This document shows positions 1 to 8,420 of a stretch of DNA of 64,000 nucleotides, in pieces. The position numbers and the translations under genes are program-made. The notes beneath the pieces were generated by a model. It was not told the DNA's origin. It saw nothing but the letters and a program-made list of their open reading frames with translations, and made no database searches. This DNA is from Aegilops tauschii subsp. strangulata (lineage: Eukaryota; Streptophyta; Magnoliopsida; Poales; Poaceae). Location: assembly GCF_002575655.3 (NCBI RefSeq), contig NC_053037.3, forward strand, positions 321,249,294 to 321,313,293. Direction: 5' to 3'. Each line of letters opens with the position of its first letter. The first letter of the stretch is position 1.

Positions 1-250
1 TTTCGGCCCGGACGTGGTTATGCTTGTCACGTCCGATTAGATAGCCGTCGTTGCGCGCCGGGGCGCGCCCCCGTGATCCGTAGATCGATCTGGTCTGACC
101 TACTCTATTTTCCAGGTCCTGCCGCAGGTCATATGTATATCCCCGAGCTGTTGTGTCTCTACCTTTACGGCGAGTTAGTATGGGCTGGTGTTCGGCTTGA
201 GTTGTCGTTCTGTCCCGGCCACGTGGTGGTCGGTCAGCCGCGTTACGCAC
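1..250 (-). pseudogene. Gypsy-3 gag fragment (downstream part)
   Basis: Read on the minus strand this stretch is open and resembles the Arg/Asp-rich part of Triticeae Gypsy gag proteins (short visible pieces include AADRPPRGRDR and DLRQDLENRVGQTRSIYGS). It is the continuation of the gag fragment at 28435-28833: if 251-28434 and one copy of the 5-bp duplication are left out, the minus-strand frame runs on without a shift. It continues beyond the left edge of the window. The family match is from memory; frame continuity is seen directly. Confidence 0.7.
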
Positions 251-1033
251 TGTCGTATGTGGGGTTCCGGCAAACCCTTAAGGTTCGAACACTGGGGTGC
301 GCGCGAAGTCTTTCCCTCCTATTGATCTATGCCCTAGCTCGCTAAGGTCTCGCGGATGAACTCGACGAACTCGCAACACAGAAAGACACGAGGTTTATAC
401 TGTTTCAGGCCACAGTTGTAGTGTAATACCCTACTCCAGTGTGGTGGTGGTGGATTGCCTCTAGGGCTGATGATGAACAGTACAAGGGAAGAACAGCCTC
501 CTAAGGTTGAGGTGTTCTTGTGCGTGCGAGCTTGTGCACGTCTCTCGATCCGATCGCTACTACTGTGGTGGCTAGACCTATTTATAGAGGCCCTGGTCCT
601 CTTCCCAAATATCGAGCGGGCAGGGAGCCAACAACGACGGGCAAATTTGAAGTGGGACAGCTAGTACAAGCTATCCTGACAAAAGCGGTCTTCGCCTGCG
701 AAAAGCTCTGGTGGTGACGCTGTCTTGGGCTCCACGATGACCTCTGTCTTGCCGTCCTCCTAGTCTTGGTCTCATTGCACCAATATAGCAACCTTTGCCT
801 GATGCCTCCGTACTCTTCTCCTGCGCTGGCCTCCTTGGCACCAAAGAGGAAATAAGGATGCTGCGCGCGCTGGCGCCCGCCTGGGGCCGTTCGTCATGGC
901 TCACGTCACGAGAGCCTCATGAGGTTTGCCCCGCCTTGATATCTCCGCTCCTCGCGAGGCTGCCTGGCTAGGCCACTCCAGAGAAGGTCTTGCGTCATCC
1001 GCCTCGCGAGGCTTGGACCCTCGCGAGGTTCTT
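251..1033 (-). repeat. Gypsy-1 3' LTR, outer part
   Basis: This matches the intact 5' LTR at 27538-28434 from its first base (TGTCG followed by the TGGGGTTCCGG block) to position 1033, where a SIRE LTR begins. The rest of the LTR is at 2532-2638. The last five bases before the break, TTCTT, match the five after it (GTCTT) at 4 of 5 positions. The intact LTR has a single GTCTT at this point, so this is the TSD of the SIRE insertion. Confidence 0.9.
578..589 (-). promoter_or_regulatory. TATA box of gypsy-1 3' LTR
   Basis: The minus strand reads CTCTATAAATAG, a good plant TATA box, correctly oriented to drive the minus-strand element. The same site is at 27865-27876 in the 5' LTR. Confidence 0.7.
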
Positions 1034-2531
1034 TGAAAGTGCGTTATATCGACTAGAGGGGGGGTGAATAGGCGATTATTATAAATTCTTCACTGAGGAA
1101 TTTGTGGGTGAGAAAATTCCTTAGCGAAGAACTACTTGCAGTGGAATAAGTACTCAAAAGTATGCATAGCAGAACACAAGCAGAGTCATCATGAAGAAAT
1201 GAAAACAAGCACAGAGTACAGAAAGCGTAAACACAAGATAACACAGGATGAAGACAAACAGACTGAGGAAATTGAACTGAGGAAATTGAGAAAGTCTTTA
1301 GTCAAAGTCTTCAAACACAGATATGAACAAGCATACAACACAGTAATGAGGAAATGGAAGGGTTGAGGAAATAGAACTAGTAAGCTTGGTGAAGACAATG
1401 ATTTGGAAGACCAGTTCCAACAGCTGCCTCAGTTGTACGTCTGGTTGGAGCGGCTAGGTATTTAAACCTGAGGACACACAGTCCTCACCGTATTCTCCTT
1501 GAGCTAAGGTCACGCAGACCTCGCCCAATCACTCGTGGTAAGTCTTCAGGTGACTTCCAAACCTTCACAAACTCGGTCACTTGGCGATCCACAATTTCCT
1601 CTTGGATGCTCTAGACCATGACGCCTAACCGTCTGGAAGAAGCACAGTCTTCAAAGGTAACAAGCATCGGATCCACGCAGGATCAATCTCTTCAGTGATG
1701 CTCAATTACTTTGGGTTTGTAGGTGTTTGGGTTTGGGGTTTTCCTCACTTGATGATTTTCGCTCAAAGTCCTCGGAAGATGGGATGCTCCCAAATGACAA
1801 GTGTCAGTTTCTCTCGGAGCAGCCAACCAGCTAGTGGTTATAGGGGGCGGCTATTTATAGCCTAGGGAGCAGCCCGACATGATAAGACATAAATGCCCTT
1901 CAATGATATGACCGTTAGGTGGGTAGATATTTTGGGACAACTGGCGCATAGCACAGCAACGGTCGGAAATTTGAGTATCAAATTCCTCAGGGCAATCATG
2001 TTCCTCACCGTGTAGGCAATCCACACTGGCGAATTCCTAACTCCTCAGTCAGAACAAATTCCTCAGAGACCAGAAGAACTTCGTCTCTGTCACTGAAGAA
2101 TATGACTGAACTGTATGAGATTTCCAATGGCTTCACTCGAAGGGATTGGTAGGTGTAGGATTTTGAGTTGAGCATCACATGGAAATTTTTCCTTAGTATT
2201 TCCTCGACCCCCTTTAACAGTACGGTGTTTCCTATGGCTCAAGAAAGAGAAAATGAAACTACAAAAACAAAAGTCTTCACGTTTCATGTTCCTCAAATGA
2301 ATACCAAGTCTTCAAGGTCACACCAATTTCTTCACTTTCAAAGTCTTCAAAAAATCTTCAGAAATCGAAAGTCTTCAGTCGAAGAACTTCATTTTTAGGG
2401 GTCGACTTTCTCTGTAAATATCAAACTCCTCATAGACTTATATACCTGTGTACACTCATAAACACATTAGTCCCTTAACCTATAAGTCTTCAATACACCA
2501 AAATCACAAAGGGGCACTAGATGCACTTATA
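1034..2531 (-). mobile_element. SIRE/Maximus-type LTR left as a solo LTR
   Basis: It starts TGAAAGTGCG and ends in GATGCACTTATA; the other copy ends CTTACA. It is closely similar throughout to the SIRE-1 LTR at 19309-20780, differing by scattered substitutions and small indels. It is bounded by TTCTT (1029-1033) and GTCTT (2532-2536), with the gypsy-1 LTR resuming directly after. No SIRE interior is attached. It therefore has the form of a solo LTR made by LTR-LTR recombination, although the SIRE-1 interior survives farther right because of the duplication. Confidence 0.85.
1851..1860 (-). promoter_or_regulatory. TATA box of SIRE LTR
   Basis: The minus strand reads CTATAAATAG. The same box occurs at 20131-20140 in the other SIRE-1 LTR and in related form at 29619-29628 in SIRE-2. 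Confidence 0.65.
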
Positions 2532-2638
2532 GTCTTGGATGCCTTGTCGATGAAGATGGGTCGTATGGCCTGCTGGCTTAGCCACGCCGTGGGACGCAGG
2601 CAGGCAAGTCTGGGGACCCCGTTCCCAGAACGCCGACA
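2532..2638 (-). repeat. Gypsy-1 3' LTR, inner end (copy 1)
   Basis: These 107 bases match the end of the 5' LTR (28328-28434) and finish at GCCGACA. The identical-length segment recurs at 20781-20887, again just right of a SIRE LTR, which shows that the whole junction has been duplicated. Confidence 0.9.
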
Positions 2639-2653
2639 GTAGCCCCCGGGCCC
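2639..2653 (-). other. Polypurine tract of gypsy-1 (copy 1)
   Basis: On the minus strand GGGCCCGGGGGCTAC lies immediately before the LTR start TGTCGG. This is the position and composition expected for the plus-strand primer of reverse transcription, and it fixes the element's orientation as minus. The second copy starts at 20888. Confidence 0.7.
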
Positions 2654-2878
2654 AAGGTGCGCTCGGGCTTGGCTTCGTGGCGAAGCCAAGGGTCAAGTTC
2701 CGAGCACCGCGGCCCCAAAAGCCTACGGCCTCGGTTGACATGTGGCGGTTGATTGGATGTGGGCTCTCCGCTTCCCCATGTTGCCCCGGGAACTGCACGA
2801 CTTGACAAGTCCCTACGACATGCAAGGAAAACCATCATTACCTGCGATCATGGGAGGCGTCGGTTGGCCTTCTCTTGC

Positions 2879-2885
2879 TATAAAT
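2879..2885 (+). promoter_or_regulatory. TATA box of the antisense B3-like gene (copy 1)
   Basis: TATAAAT on the plus strand lies 91 bp upstream of the ATG at 2970, in the opposite direction to the retrotransposon. The sequence and spacing are the same in copy 2 (21129-21135 to 21220). The site suggests a dedicated promoter for the antisense gene; transcription is inferred. Confidence 0.6.
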
Positions 2886-2969
2886 GGGGAGGGGGCGGAG
2901 CCCCCGTTGCCCATCTCTTCCTTGCTTGCTTGCTCCTTCCTCCTCGCCCCATCGCTTGCAGCGACACCC

Positions 2970-3743
2970 ATGGCTCCACGAAGGAAGTTCTCCGCCGCCG
3001 AGAAGGGAAAGGCCCCTCGCGAGGGACCCGGCTCCCCGGCGCCCAAGCGCGGCCGCGGCCGCCCACGCAAGCATGCCGCGACCCACGCCGTGCCCAATTG
3101 TCGAGGCGGCGCCACGGCACGCGGAGTGGGTCATCCCAGTCATGGTGGTCCAGTTGATGAGGGGAGGAGTGCTATGGTGGCGCGGCCTCCTCGTCCGCGC
3201 TTCCACACGGCGGAGGTGTCGCCGGAGTTTGTCGTCTGGTCGGAGAACCCGGCCGGCAACTGGCTCCAACTTCCGCGCTTCTTCGTCGGTGAACTGCCGG
3301 CCTCTGGTCCAGGCGGACTCTGGTTGCAGGCGAATGGCTGCTGCAGCAAGGCCTCTTGGGTTGCGGTCGCGACTTCCGCCGCGGGCAACATAGCCCTGGC
3401 CCGCGGCTGGCAGACATTCGTCCGCGCACGAGGCCTGGGCAGGCGGTGCACCCTCCACTTCAGGTACGATGGTGGATCGACCCTCTATGTGAGGGTGTTT
3501 GCGGAAGATGGTCGCCGCACCGGGTGCTGCCCCGAGGCGAACGACGGTGAGGTGGTACTCGGCCTTGGGGACGGTCGCGACGAGGACAAGGGCGAGCCCG
3601 CCCTCGGCGGCGACCGAATCTCGTCCAGCTACGGCGGCTCTTCCTCTGGCAACAGCTCCAGCAGTTGCGGCTATGACCAGCCGCCGCGCCCGTTTGGAAG
3701 GCGGCAGTGGGTCGTCTCGTCGCCGCACCTCCGTGAAGCGTGA
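2970..3743 (+). CDS. Antisense B3-like/AT-hook protein in gypsy-1 (copy 1)
   Basis: This frame encodes 257 residues and runs opposite to gag-pol, between the pol end and the PPT. The frame is open upstream, but 2970 is chosen as start because it is the first good ATG (context ACCCATGG) after the TATA box at 2879. Residues 26-35 form an AT-hook (KRGRGRPRKH, core RGRP at 29-32). Residues about 77-182 resemble a plant B3 DNA-binding domain, with the pattern LPRFF, then ALARGWQTFV, then TLHFRYDGGSTLYVRVF. An acidic stretch (about 189-215) and a Ser-rich stretch (217-233) follow. A nuclear DNA-binding role is likely by domain content but inferred. The last about 22 residues differ from copy 2 because of a 7-bp indel near 3670-3695. 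Alternatively it is a chance frame in GC-rich DNA, but the domain pattern argues against that. Confidence 0.7.
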   Translation: MAPRRKFSAAEKGKAPREGPGSPAPKRGRGRPRKHAATHAVPNCRGGATARGVGHPSHGGPVDEGRSAMVARPPRPRFHTAEVSPEFVVWSENPAGNWLQLPRFFVGELPASGPGGLWLQANGCCSKASWVAVATSAAGNIALARGWQTFVRARGLGRRCTLHFRYDGGSTLYVRVFAEDGRRTGCCPEANDGEVVLGLGDGRDEDKGEPALGGDRISSSYGGSSSGNSSSSCGYDQPPRPFGRRQWVVSSPHLREA

Positions 3744-4622
3744 GGAGGGATCCGGCTAGGCTCGGGGTAGTGCTAGGGGCCTGTCTTCGCGGATCGCTGC
3801 AACGTTACTTTTGTTTTACTCTTTTCCTGCATCAAGAATGAAACCAGTATGGGCCCAGGGGGGCGTGTATCGAACTATGGTTCCTCGGTTATAACAGTAT
3901 GCGTGTTGTTCTCGTGCTGTGTCGTTATTTTGCGCAAAGATAACTTAACCTAGTGTACTCAGGACGCCCTCTTCCTCGCGAGGCGTTTATTTCCTCGCAT
4001 CCATCTTGCCTTGGTAGCCTGCATTCGCTCAGGAACTGCAAAAAACTTGTTAGGAAGTGCATTAAAAGATTTGCCGTTCATCCTGGCCCAGACCTGGCGC
4101 TTTGTATCGCGGTACCCGAGGGGCACGGACTAGGAGAGGTGCGCCAGCTTTTGGGCTCGAACGAGGGTGGCTCGCGAGAAGGCAGAAAGGAGAAAAAATG
4201 CTCGCGAGGGCACCTGCCTAGCCCCCTCGTGGGGCACGCGAGAGAGAGAACACGAGCAAATTCGAGTCGAAAAAATGCAGTGAGAGGCGAGGGAATCAAA
4301 TCAGCAAGGAACGCCAAAGGCAAACTTTGATTAAGGAAAAGTGAGCCAACTACGGAAAGCAAATGAAAAGCCGCGTCCGGCACCTAATCTACTCTTCAAG
4401 TCTTCTCACCAGCGCGGAGCTAAGTGCTGTCCACTAGGCGTGGGAGGGAGCCCCAGGGCCTGAGGCCGGCGCTCCTGAGACTCCGGGGCGTGTACAGCCC
4501 CACTCATTATTACGTGAGAGTGTCACGGGCGGCGATTCTTCACATGCATCGGGCCTTCTTCACAGGCTCTGGGCCTTTCTTCTCAGGCTCTGAGCCTTGC
4601 TTCTCAGGCTCTGGGCCTTGCT
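3744..4622. other. Gypsy-1 spacer between pol end and antisense gene (copy 1)
   Basis: No convincing coding frame is seen. The stretch holds the probable 3' end of the antisense transcript and, in the other direction, the untranslated region downstream of pol. About 4350-4640 is closely similar, inverted, to 56185-56440 of gypsy-2, which ties the two elements together. It ends in a 21-bp tandem repeat next to the pol stop. Confidence 0.6.
4559..4621. repeat. 21-bp tandem repeat at the 3' end of pol (copy 1)
   Basis: Three head-to-tail 21-bp units of the form TTCWCAGGCTCTGRGCCTTKC lie immediately downstream, in element sense, of the pol stop codon. Copy 2 has the same three units at 22816-22878. 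Gypsy-2 keeps only a degenerate remnant near 56205-56245. Confidence 0.8.
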
Positions 4623-5222
4623 TCATGGATAGAACTTCCGGAGGTGCTGGATGTTCCAAGCGTTCTGGATGGGTATCCCGTCCTGCGTCTCCAGGCGCGC
4701 TGCACCCGGCCTGTAGACATGGACAACCCTGAACGGGCCCTCCCACATGGGCGAAAGCTTGTGCAGCCCTTCTCTGGAGAGGACCCGCCTCAGGACGAGG
4801 TCGCCCACCTCGAGCGTCCTGGAGCGGATGTTGCGGCAGTGGTATCGCCGCAGCACTTGTTGGTACCTTGCCGCCCTCAATGCAGCTTCGCGACGGTGTT
4901 CCTCCCCCAGCACGAGATCCATCCCCCGCATGGCGTCCTGCAGCGTTTCGTCGAACGCTAGGACCCGTGTGGAGTGATGCTTGACCTCGTGAGAAAGGAC
5001 TGCTTCAGCTCCGTAGACGAGGAAGAATGGAGTCTCGCCCGTTGGCTTGGTGGCGGTGGTGCGGATGGACCACAGCATGGACTGAAGCTCGTCGTGCCAG
5101 CCGCTGCCGCATGCCTCTAGCTTCTTCTTGAAGGTCCTGGTCTTGAGGCCCCTCAGGACCTCCGCGTTGGCGCGTTTGGCCTGGCCATTACTCCTGGGGT
5201 GCGCCACCGAAGCATAGCAGAT
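4623..5222 (-). pseudogene. Integrase C-terminal half, gypsy-1 copy 1
   Basis: This minus-strand frame has the last part of the catalytic core and the C-terminal region of a Gypsy integrase (HPRSNGQAKRANAE near the start, later LSPMWEGPFRVVHVYRPGA, and ending IQHLRKFYP). At the position of the third catalytic residue the family motif is NGQxE, but here it reads NGQAK, an apparent Glu-to-Lys change. A TAG just upstream, shared with copy 2, separates it from the core. It would not give active enzyme. Confidence 0.8.
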
Positions 5223-5549
5223 CTACGTTCCAAGGTTAGCACAGTAGGTTTTGAAGAGGTTACTAGTAAATTGCGAGCCATTATCTGTGATGATACGATT
5301 GGGGACCCCGAAGCGGCTCACGAGGCCCTTGATGAACTTGACAGCAGAGCCGGCTGGGATGGTACGCACGGCTTCCACTTCCGCCCACTGGGTGAACTTG
5401 TCGATGGCGATGTAGAGATAGCGGTAGCCCCCTGGCGCCCGGGGGAACGGGCCTAGGATTTCCAGCCCGCAGACCACAAACGGCCATGTGAGCGGGATGG
5501 TTTGAAGGCCTGAGCAGGCTGATGGATTTGCTTGGCGTGGAATTGGCAA
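5223..5549 (-). pseudogene. Integrase catalytic core, gypsy-1 copy 1
   Basis: The rve-type core is visible: GLEILGPFPRA, AIDKFTQWAEVEAV, and IITDNGSQFTS with the second Asp. The first core Asp is replaced by Glu (GLEILG here, GLDILG in copy 2). A frameshift near 5505-5515 breaks it from the zinc-binding part upstream, and the segment ends in a TAG after ANLGT. Both lesions are also in copy 2, so they predate the internal duplication. Confidence 0.8.
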
Positions 5550-6430
5550 GCTTCACAGGACTTCACCAGCTCGGCTGCGTCGTTGAGTGCTGTAGGCCAA
5601 TAGAACCCACTTCGTAACACCTTGCCGACGAGGGTCCGTGACGACGAGTAGTGTCCGCAGTCACCGTCGTGTATGTCAATCAGCAACTCTCTTCCTTGAT
5701 CGCTGGAGATGCAGCGCAGCGTGACATCGTTCGGTCGTTTCCTGTATAACTCGCCGTCTTGGATACAGTATGCCGTGGCTTGCCGGGCCACGCGCTCCGC
5801 ATCCTCTTCCTTCTCTGGCAACGTCCCGTGCATCAGGTACTCTTTGAATTCCTTAGTCCAGCATTCCTCCTGGGGCTCGAGCGCCAAGAGCAGCCGGGCT
5901 CCTGAGTTCGGGACACAGGCCGGGGCTCCCGTGGCCGGAGGCTGTGGGAGCTCCTCCCGAGGCTGAGTCGTGCTTGAAAGATGTGGCGTAGCTGATGGCT
6001 TGAAGAGCCGCTCCTCAAAGACGGCGGGCTCCTGCGGTTGCCGCTTGGATGCTCTCTTGGCGATGTCGTCCGCTTCCTTGTTGGTGCCCCGGGGCACGTG
6101 CTGTAGCTCCAGGCTCGAGAACTGCTTCTCCATCTTGCGCACCTCCACGAGGTACGTCTCCATATGCTTGTCCTTTGGCTCGTACACCTTGTTGGACAAG
6201 TTGACGAGGAGTTGCGAATCGCCTCTCACGGTGAGGCGCTTCACCCCTATAGCCGCCGCAGCCTTCAGGCCAGCTATGAGGCCTTCGTATTCTGTGATAT
6301 TGTTAGAGACCTTCTCGCCGTGCTGAAAGCAGAGTTCCACGGCGTAGTAGAGCTTGTCCTGTGTGGGCGAGATGAGCACTGCTCCAACCCCCGCGCCTTG
6401 GTGCGCGAAAGCGCCATCGAAATACATGAT
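5505..6430 (-). pseudogene. Second RNase H plus integrase zinc-binding region, gypsy-1 copy 1
   Basis: On the minus strand the frame begins with an archaeal-type RNase H (MYFDGAF, NITEYEGLIAGL, VRGDSQLLVN and NKEADDIAKRAS carrying the acidic residues). It passes through a Pro-rich linker into the integrase N-terminal HHCC zinc-binding region (GDCGHYSSSRTL, then SCEACQFHAK). An RNase H inserted between the usual RNase H and integrase is diagnostic of Tat-lineage Gypsy elements. The frame breaks at about 5510, before the integrase core. Confidence 0.8.
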
Positions 6431-6433
6431 CCA

Positions 6434-6818
6434 GAGTGGACCGGTCTTCTCCTTCCTCAAGAGCCGGGGCATCTGTCCATTCTGCCACAAAATCGGCGAG
6501 CGCGGCTGCCTTGATGACCCTGGTAGTGCTAAACTCCAACTGGAATGCTTGCAACTCGATGTTCCACTCAGCGACCCTTCCGACTGAGTTAGGGCTCCTG
6601 AGTACCCTCTCCAATGGGTAGGCTGAGACGACCTTGATGGGGTGGCCCTGGAAGTAGGGCCGCAGCTTGCGCAAGGCCACCAAGAGTGCAAGCAGGAGCT
6701 TTTGCGGCATGGGGTAGCGCGCCCTTGCGTCCCACAGTACGGTGCTGACGAAGTACACCGGGTGCTCGACGAGGGCTGGCACACTGTCAAGGCTCGGTTC
6801 CTGCAGAGATTGTGGCAT
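6434..6818 (-). pseudogene. First (Gypsy-type) RNase H/connection region, gypsy-1 copy 1
   Basis: The minus-strand frame contains HPVYFVSTVL, RYPMPQKLLLALLVA, HPIKVVSAYPLERVL and VAEWNIELQAFQLEF, typical of the RNase H following RT in plant Gypsy elements. In Tat elements this copy is usually degenerate and serves as a connection domain; the usual first acidic residue is not evident here. Compared with copy 2, a small deletion near 6430-6440 shifts the frame relative to the second RNase H. Confidence 0.7.
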
Positions 6819-6878
6819 ATCCTGAGGTGGTGGATTTCCTGAGACCTGACCGTCCTCGGGAGCTTCTGCGATGTGGCC

Positions 6879-7793
6879 CTACTGAGCTTGGTCGTCCGCC
6901 GCTGATGGCTTTGCTGCGCCTTGCTGACCCTGCGCTGCATCAACTCTGGCTTGGTGCGGCACACCCTTGTCTTGGCGCTCCTCCCGAACCGCCACCAGCG
7001 CCGCGCTGGCGGAGTACGGGGTGGCGGCAAGGTAGAGTACCAGAGGCTCGAGAGGCCACGGTGCCACCATCATCGGGAGGCTGGTGAGGTATTTCTTGAG
7101 GTCTTGGAAAGCCCAGTCGGCCTCCGGGGTCCACTCGAACGGGCCCTTCTTCTTCATGAGCTTAAAGAAGGGTAAGGCGCGCTCGCCTAGCTTGGAGATG
7201 AAACGCCCTAACGCGGTCATCCGCCCTGCTAGCTTCTGCATCTCCTTGAGGGTCTGTGGTGGGCTCATGTCTTCGATGGCCTTGATCTTCTCCGGGTTCG
7301 CCTCGATCCCTCTGTGGGATACGAGGAACCCCAGTAGCTTGCCGGAGGGGATGCCAAACACACACTTCTCCGGGTTAAGCCTCAAGTTCACTTGGCGCAA
7401 GCTCTCGAAGGTCTCCTCCAAGTCTTGAATCAATGTCCTCGCCTCGCGAGATTTGACCACTATGTCATCTACGTAGGCCTCTATATTTCTGCCGAGCTGC
7501 CGCCCCATGGTGATGTGCATCAACCGCTGAAAGGTTGCGCCCGCGTTGCGCAGCCCGAAGGGCATGCAAGTGTAGCAGTACACCCCGCATGGTGTCAGGA
7601 AGGCTGTCTTCTCCACATCCTCCACTGCCATCTTGATTTGGTGGTATCCTGAGAATGCATCCAGGAAACATAGCAAGTCGCACTCGGCGGTGGAGTCGAC
7701 GATTTGATTGATGCGTGGAAGCGGGAACGGATCTTGGGGGCAAGCTTTGTTAAGGTTGGTGAAGTCGACGCACATCCGTTCCTTCCCGCCTTA
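6879..7793 (-). pseudogene. Reverse transcriptase, gypsy-1 copy 1
   Basis: The minus-strand frame has a full RT fingers-palm region: CVDFTNLNKACPQDPFPLP, then FLDAFSGYHQIKM with the first catalytic Asp, CMPFGLRNAGATFQRLM, and AYVDDIVVKS with the YVDD active site. The thumb region and SHRGIEANPEKIKAI follow. The catalytic residues are intact. A TAA at about 7791 separates it from the upstream protease region; copy 2 is open there, so this stop is private to copy 1. Confidence 0.85.
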
Positions 7794-8405
7794 CTTCGGT
7801 ACTACGACGGGGTTCGCCAGCCATTCGGGGTATCGAACTTCTCGGATGGTACCTGCCGCCTCCAGCTTGCGTGTCTCTTGGACGATGAAGGCCTGCTTCT
7901 CCATGGACTGTCGTCTTGCTCGCTGCTTCACGGGGCGTACGTTGGGGCATACCCTTAGGTGATGCTGGATCACCTCTCTCGGGACCCCTACTAGCTGATT
8001 GGGCTCCCACGCGAATATCTCCTTGTTCGCGCGCAAAAACCTCACCAAAGCTTCCGCTTGTCCCGGGTCAAGGTCGGCTCCTATGGTAAAGGTGGCTCCA
8101 GAAGACCCGTCCTCATTGACCGGCACGTGCTTGGTTTCCGCCTTGTCTTGGGTGAACATCTGCTTCTTCTTGGTGGGCGCGGTCTCCTTGGCCTCTGGGG
8201 CACCGGCGCCGGCTGGCTGTGCTGCTGCCGCGGTCTTGAAGGCGAGCCTGAGCGGCATCACGTCCTCCTTAGTGTCTCCCTTGATGGTGAGCACGCCCTT
8301 GCTCCCTGGCATCTTCATGAGGTTGTAGGCCGGGTGAGTCGCCGCCATGAACTGAGCGAGAGTCGGGTACCCGAGGATTGCGTTGTACGGGAGACCGATG
8401 CGGGA
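7791..8405 (-). pseudogene. Protease C-terminal/linker region, gypsy-1 copy 1 (truncated)
   Basis: The minus-strand frame matches the gag-protease frame of copy 2 from RIGLPYNAILGYP onward (GSSGATFTIGADLDPGQ, HLRVCPNVRPVKQ). It ends abruptly at about 8405, where sequence identity with copy 2 (26674) stops and SIRE-1 sequence begins. The protease active site and all of gag are missing. By chance the frame stays open across the break to 8558 through SIRE sequence in a non-native frame. Confidence 0.8.
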
Positions 8406-8420
8406 GACCGTTGGGGTCGT
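8396..8420. other. Rearrangement junction: gypsy-1 protease to SIRE-1 ORF3
   Basis: Left of here the sequence matches gypsy-1 copy 2 up to GAGACCGATGCGGG (ending near 26674). Right of it the sequence is SIRE-1 ORF3 interior. No LTR end or TSD is present, so this is a recombination or end-joining break and not an insertion boundary. Confidence 0.8.

Noticed and set aside
73..345. Plus-strand frame at the left edge
   Set aside because: It starts at GTG and spans the gag remnant and the start of the gypsy LTR, with no protein similarity. The minus strand is the coding strand of the remnant.
2838..3728. 296-codon minus-strand frame opposite the B3-like gene
   Set aside because: It is a shadow of the GC-rich antisense gene with no recognisable domain; the plus frame has the AT-hook, the B3-like pattern and the TATA box.
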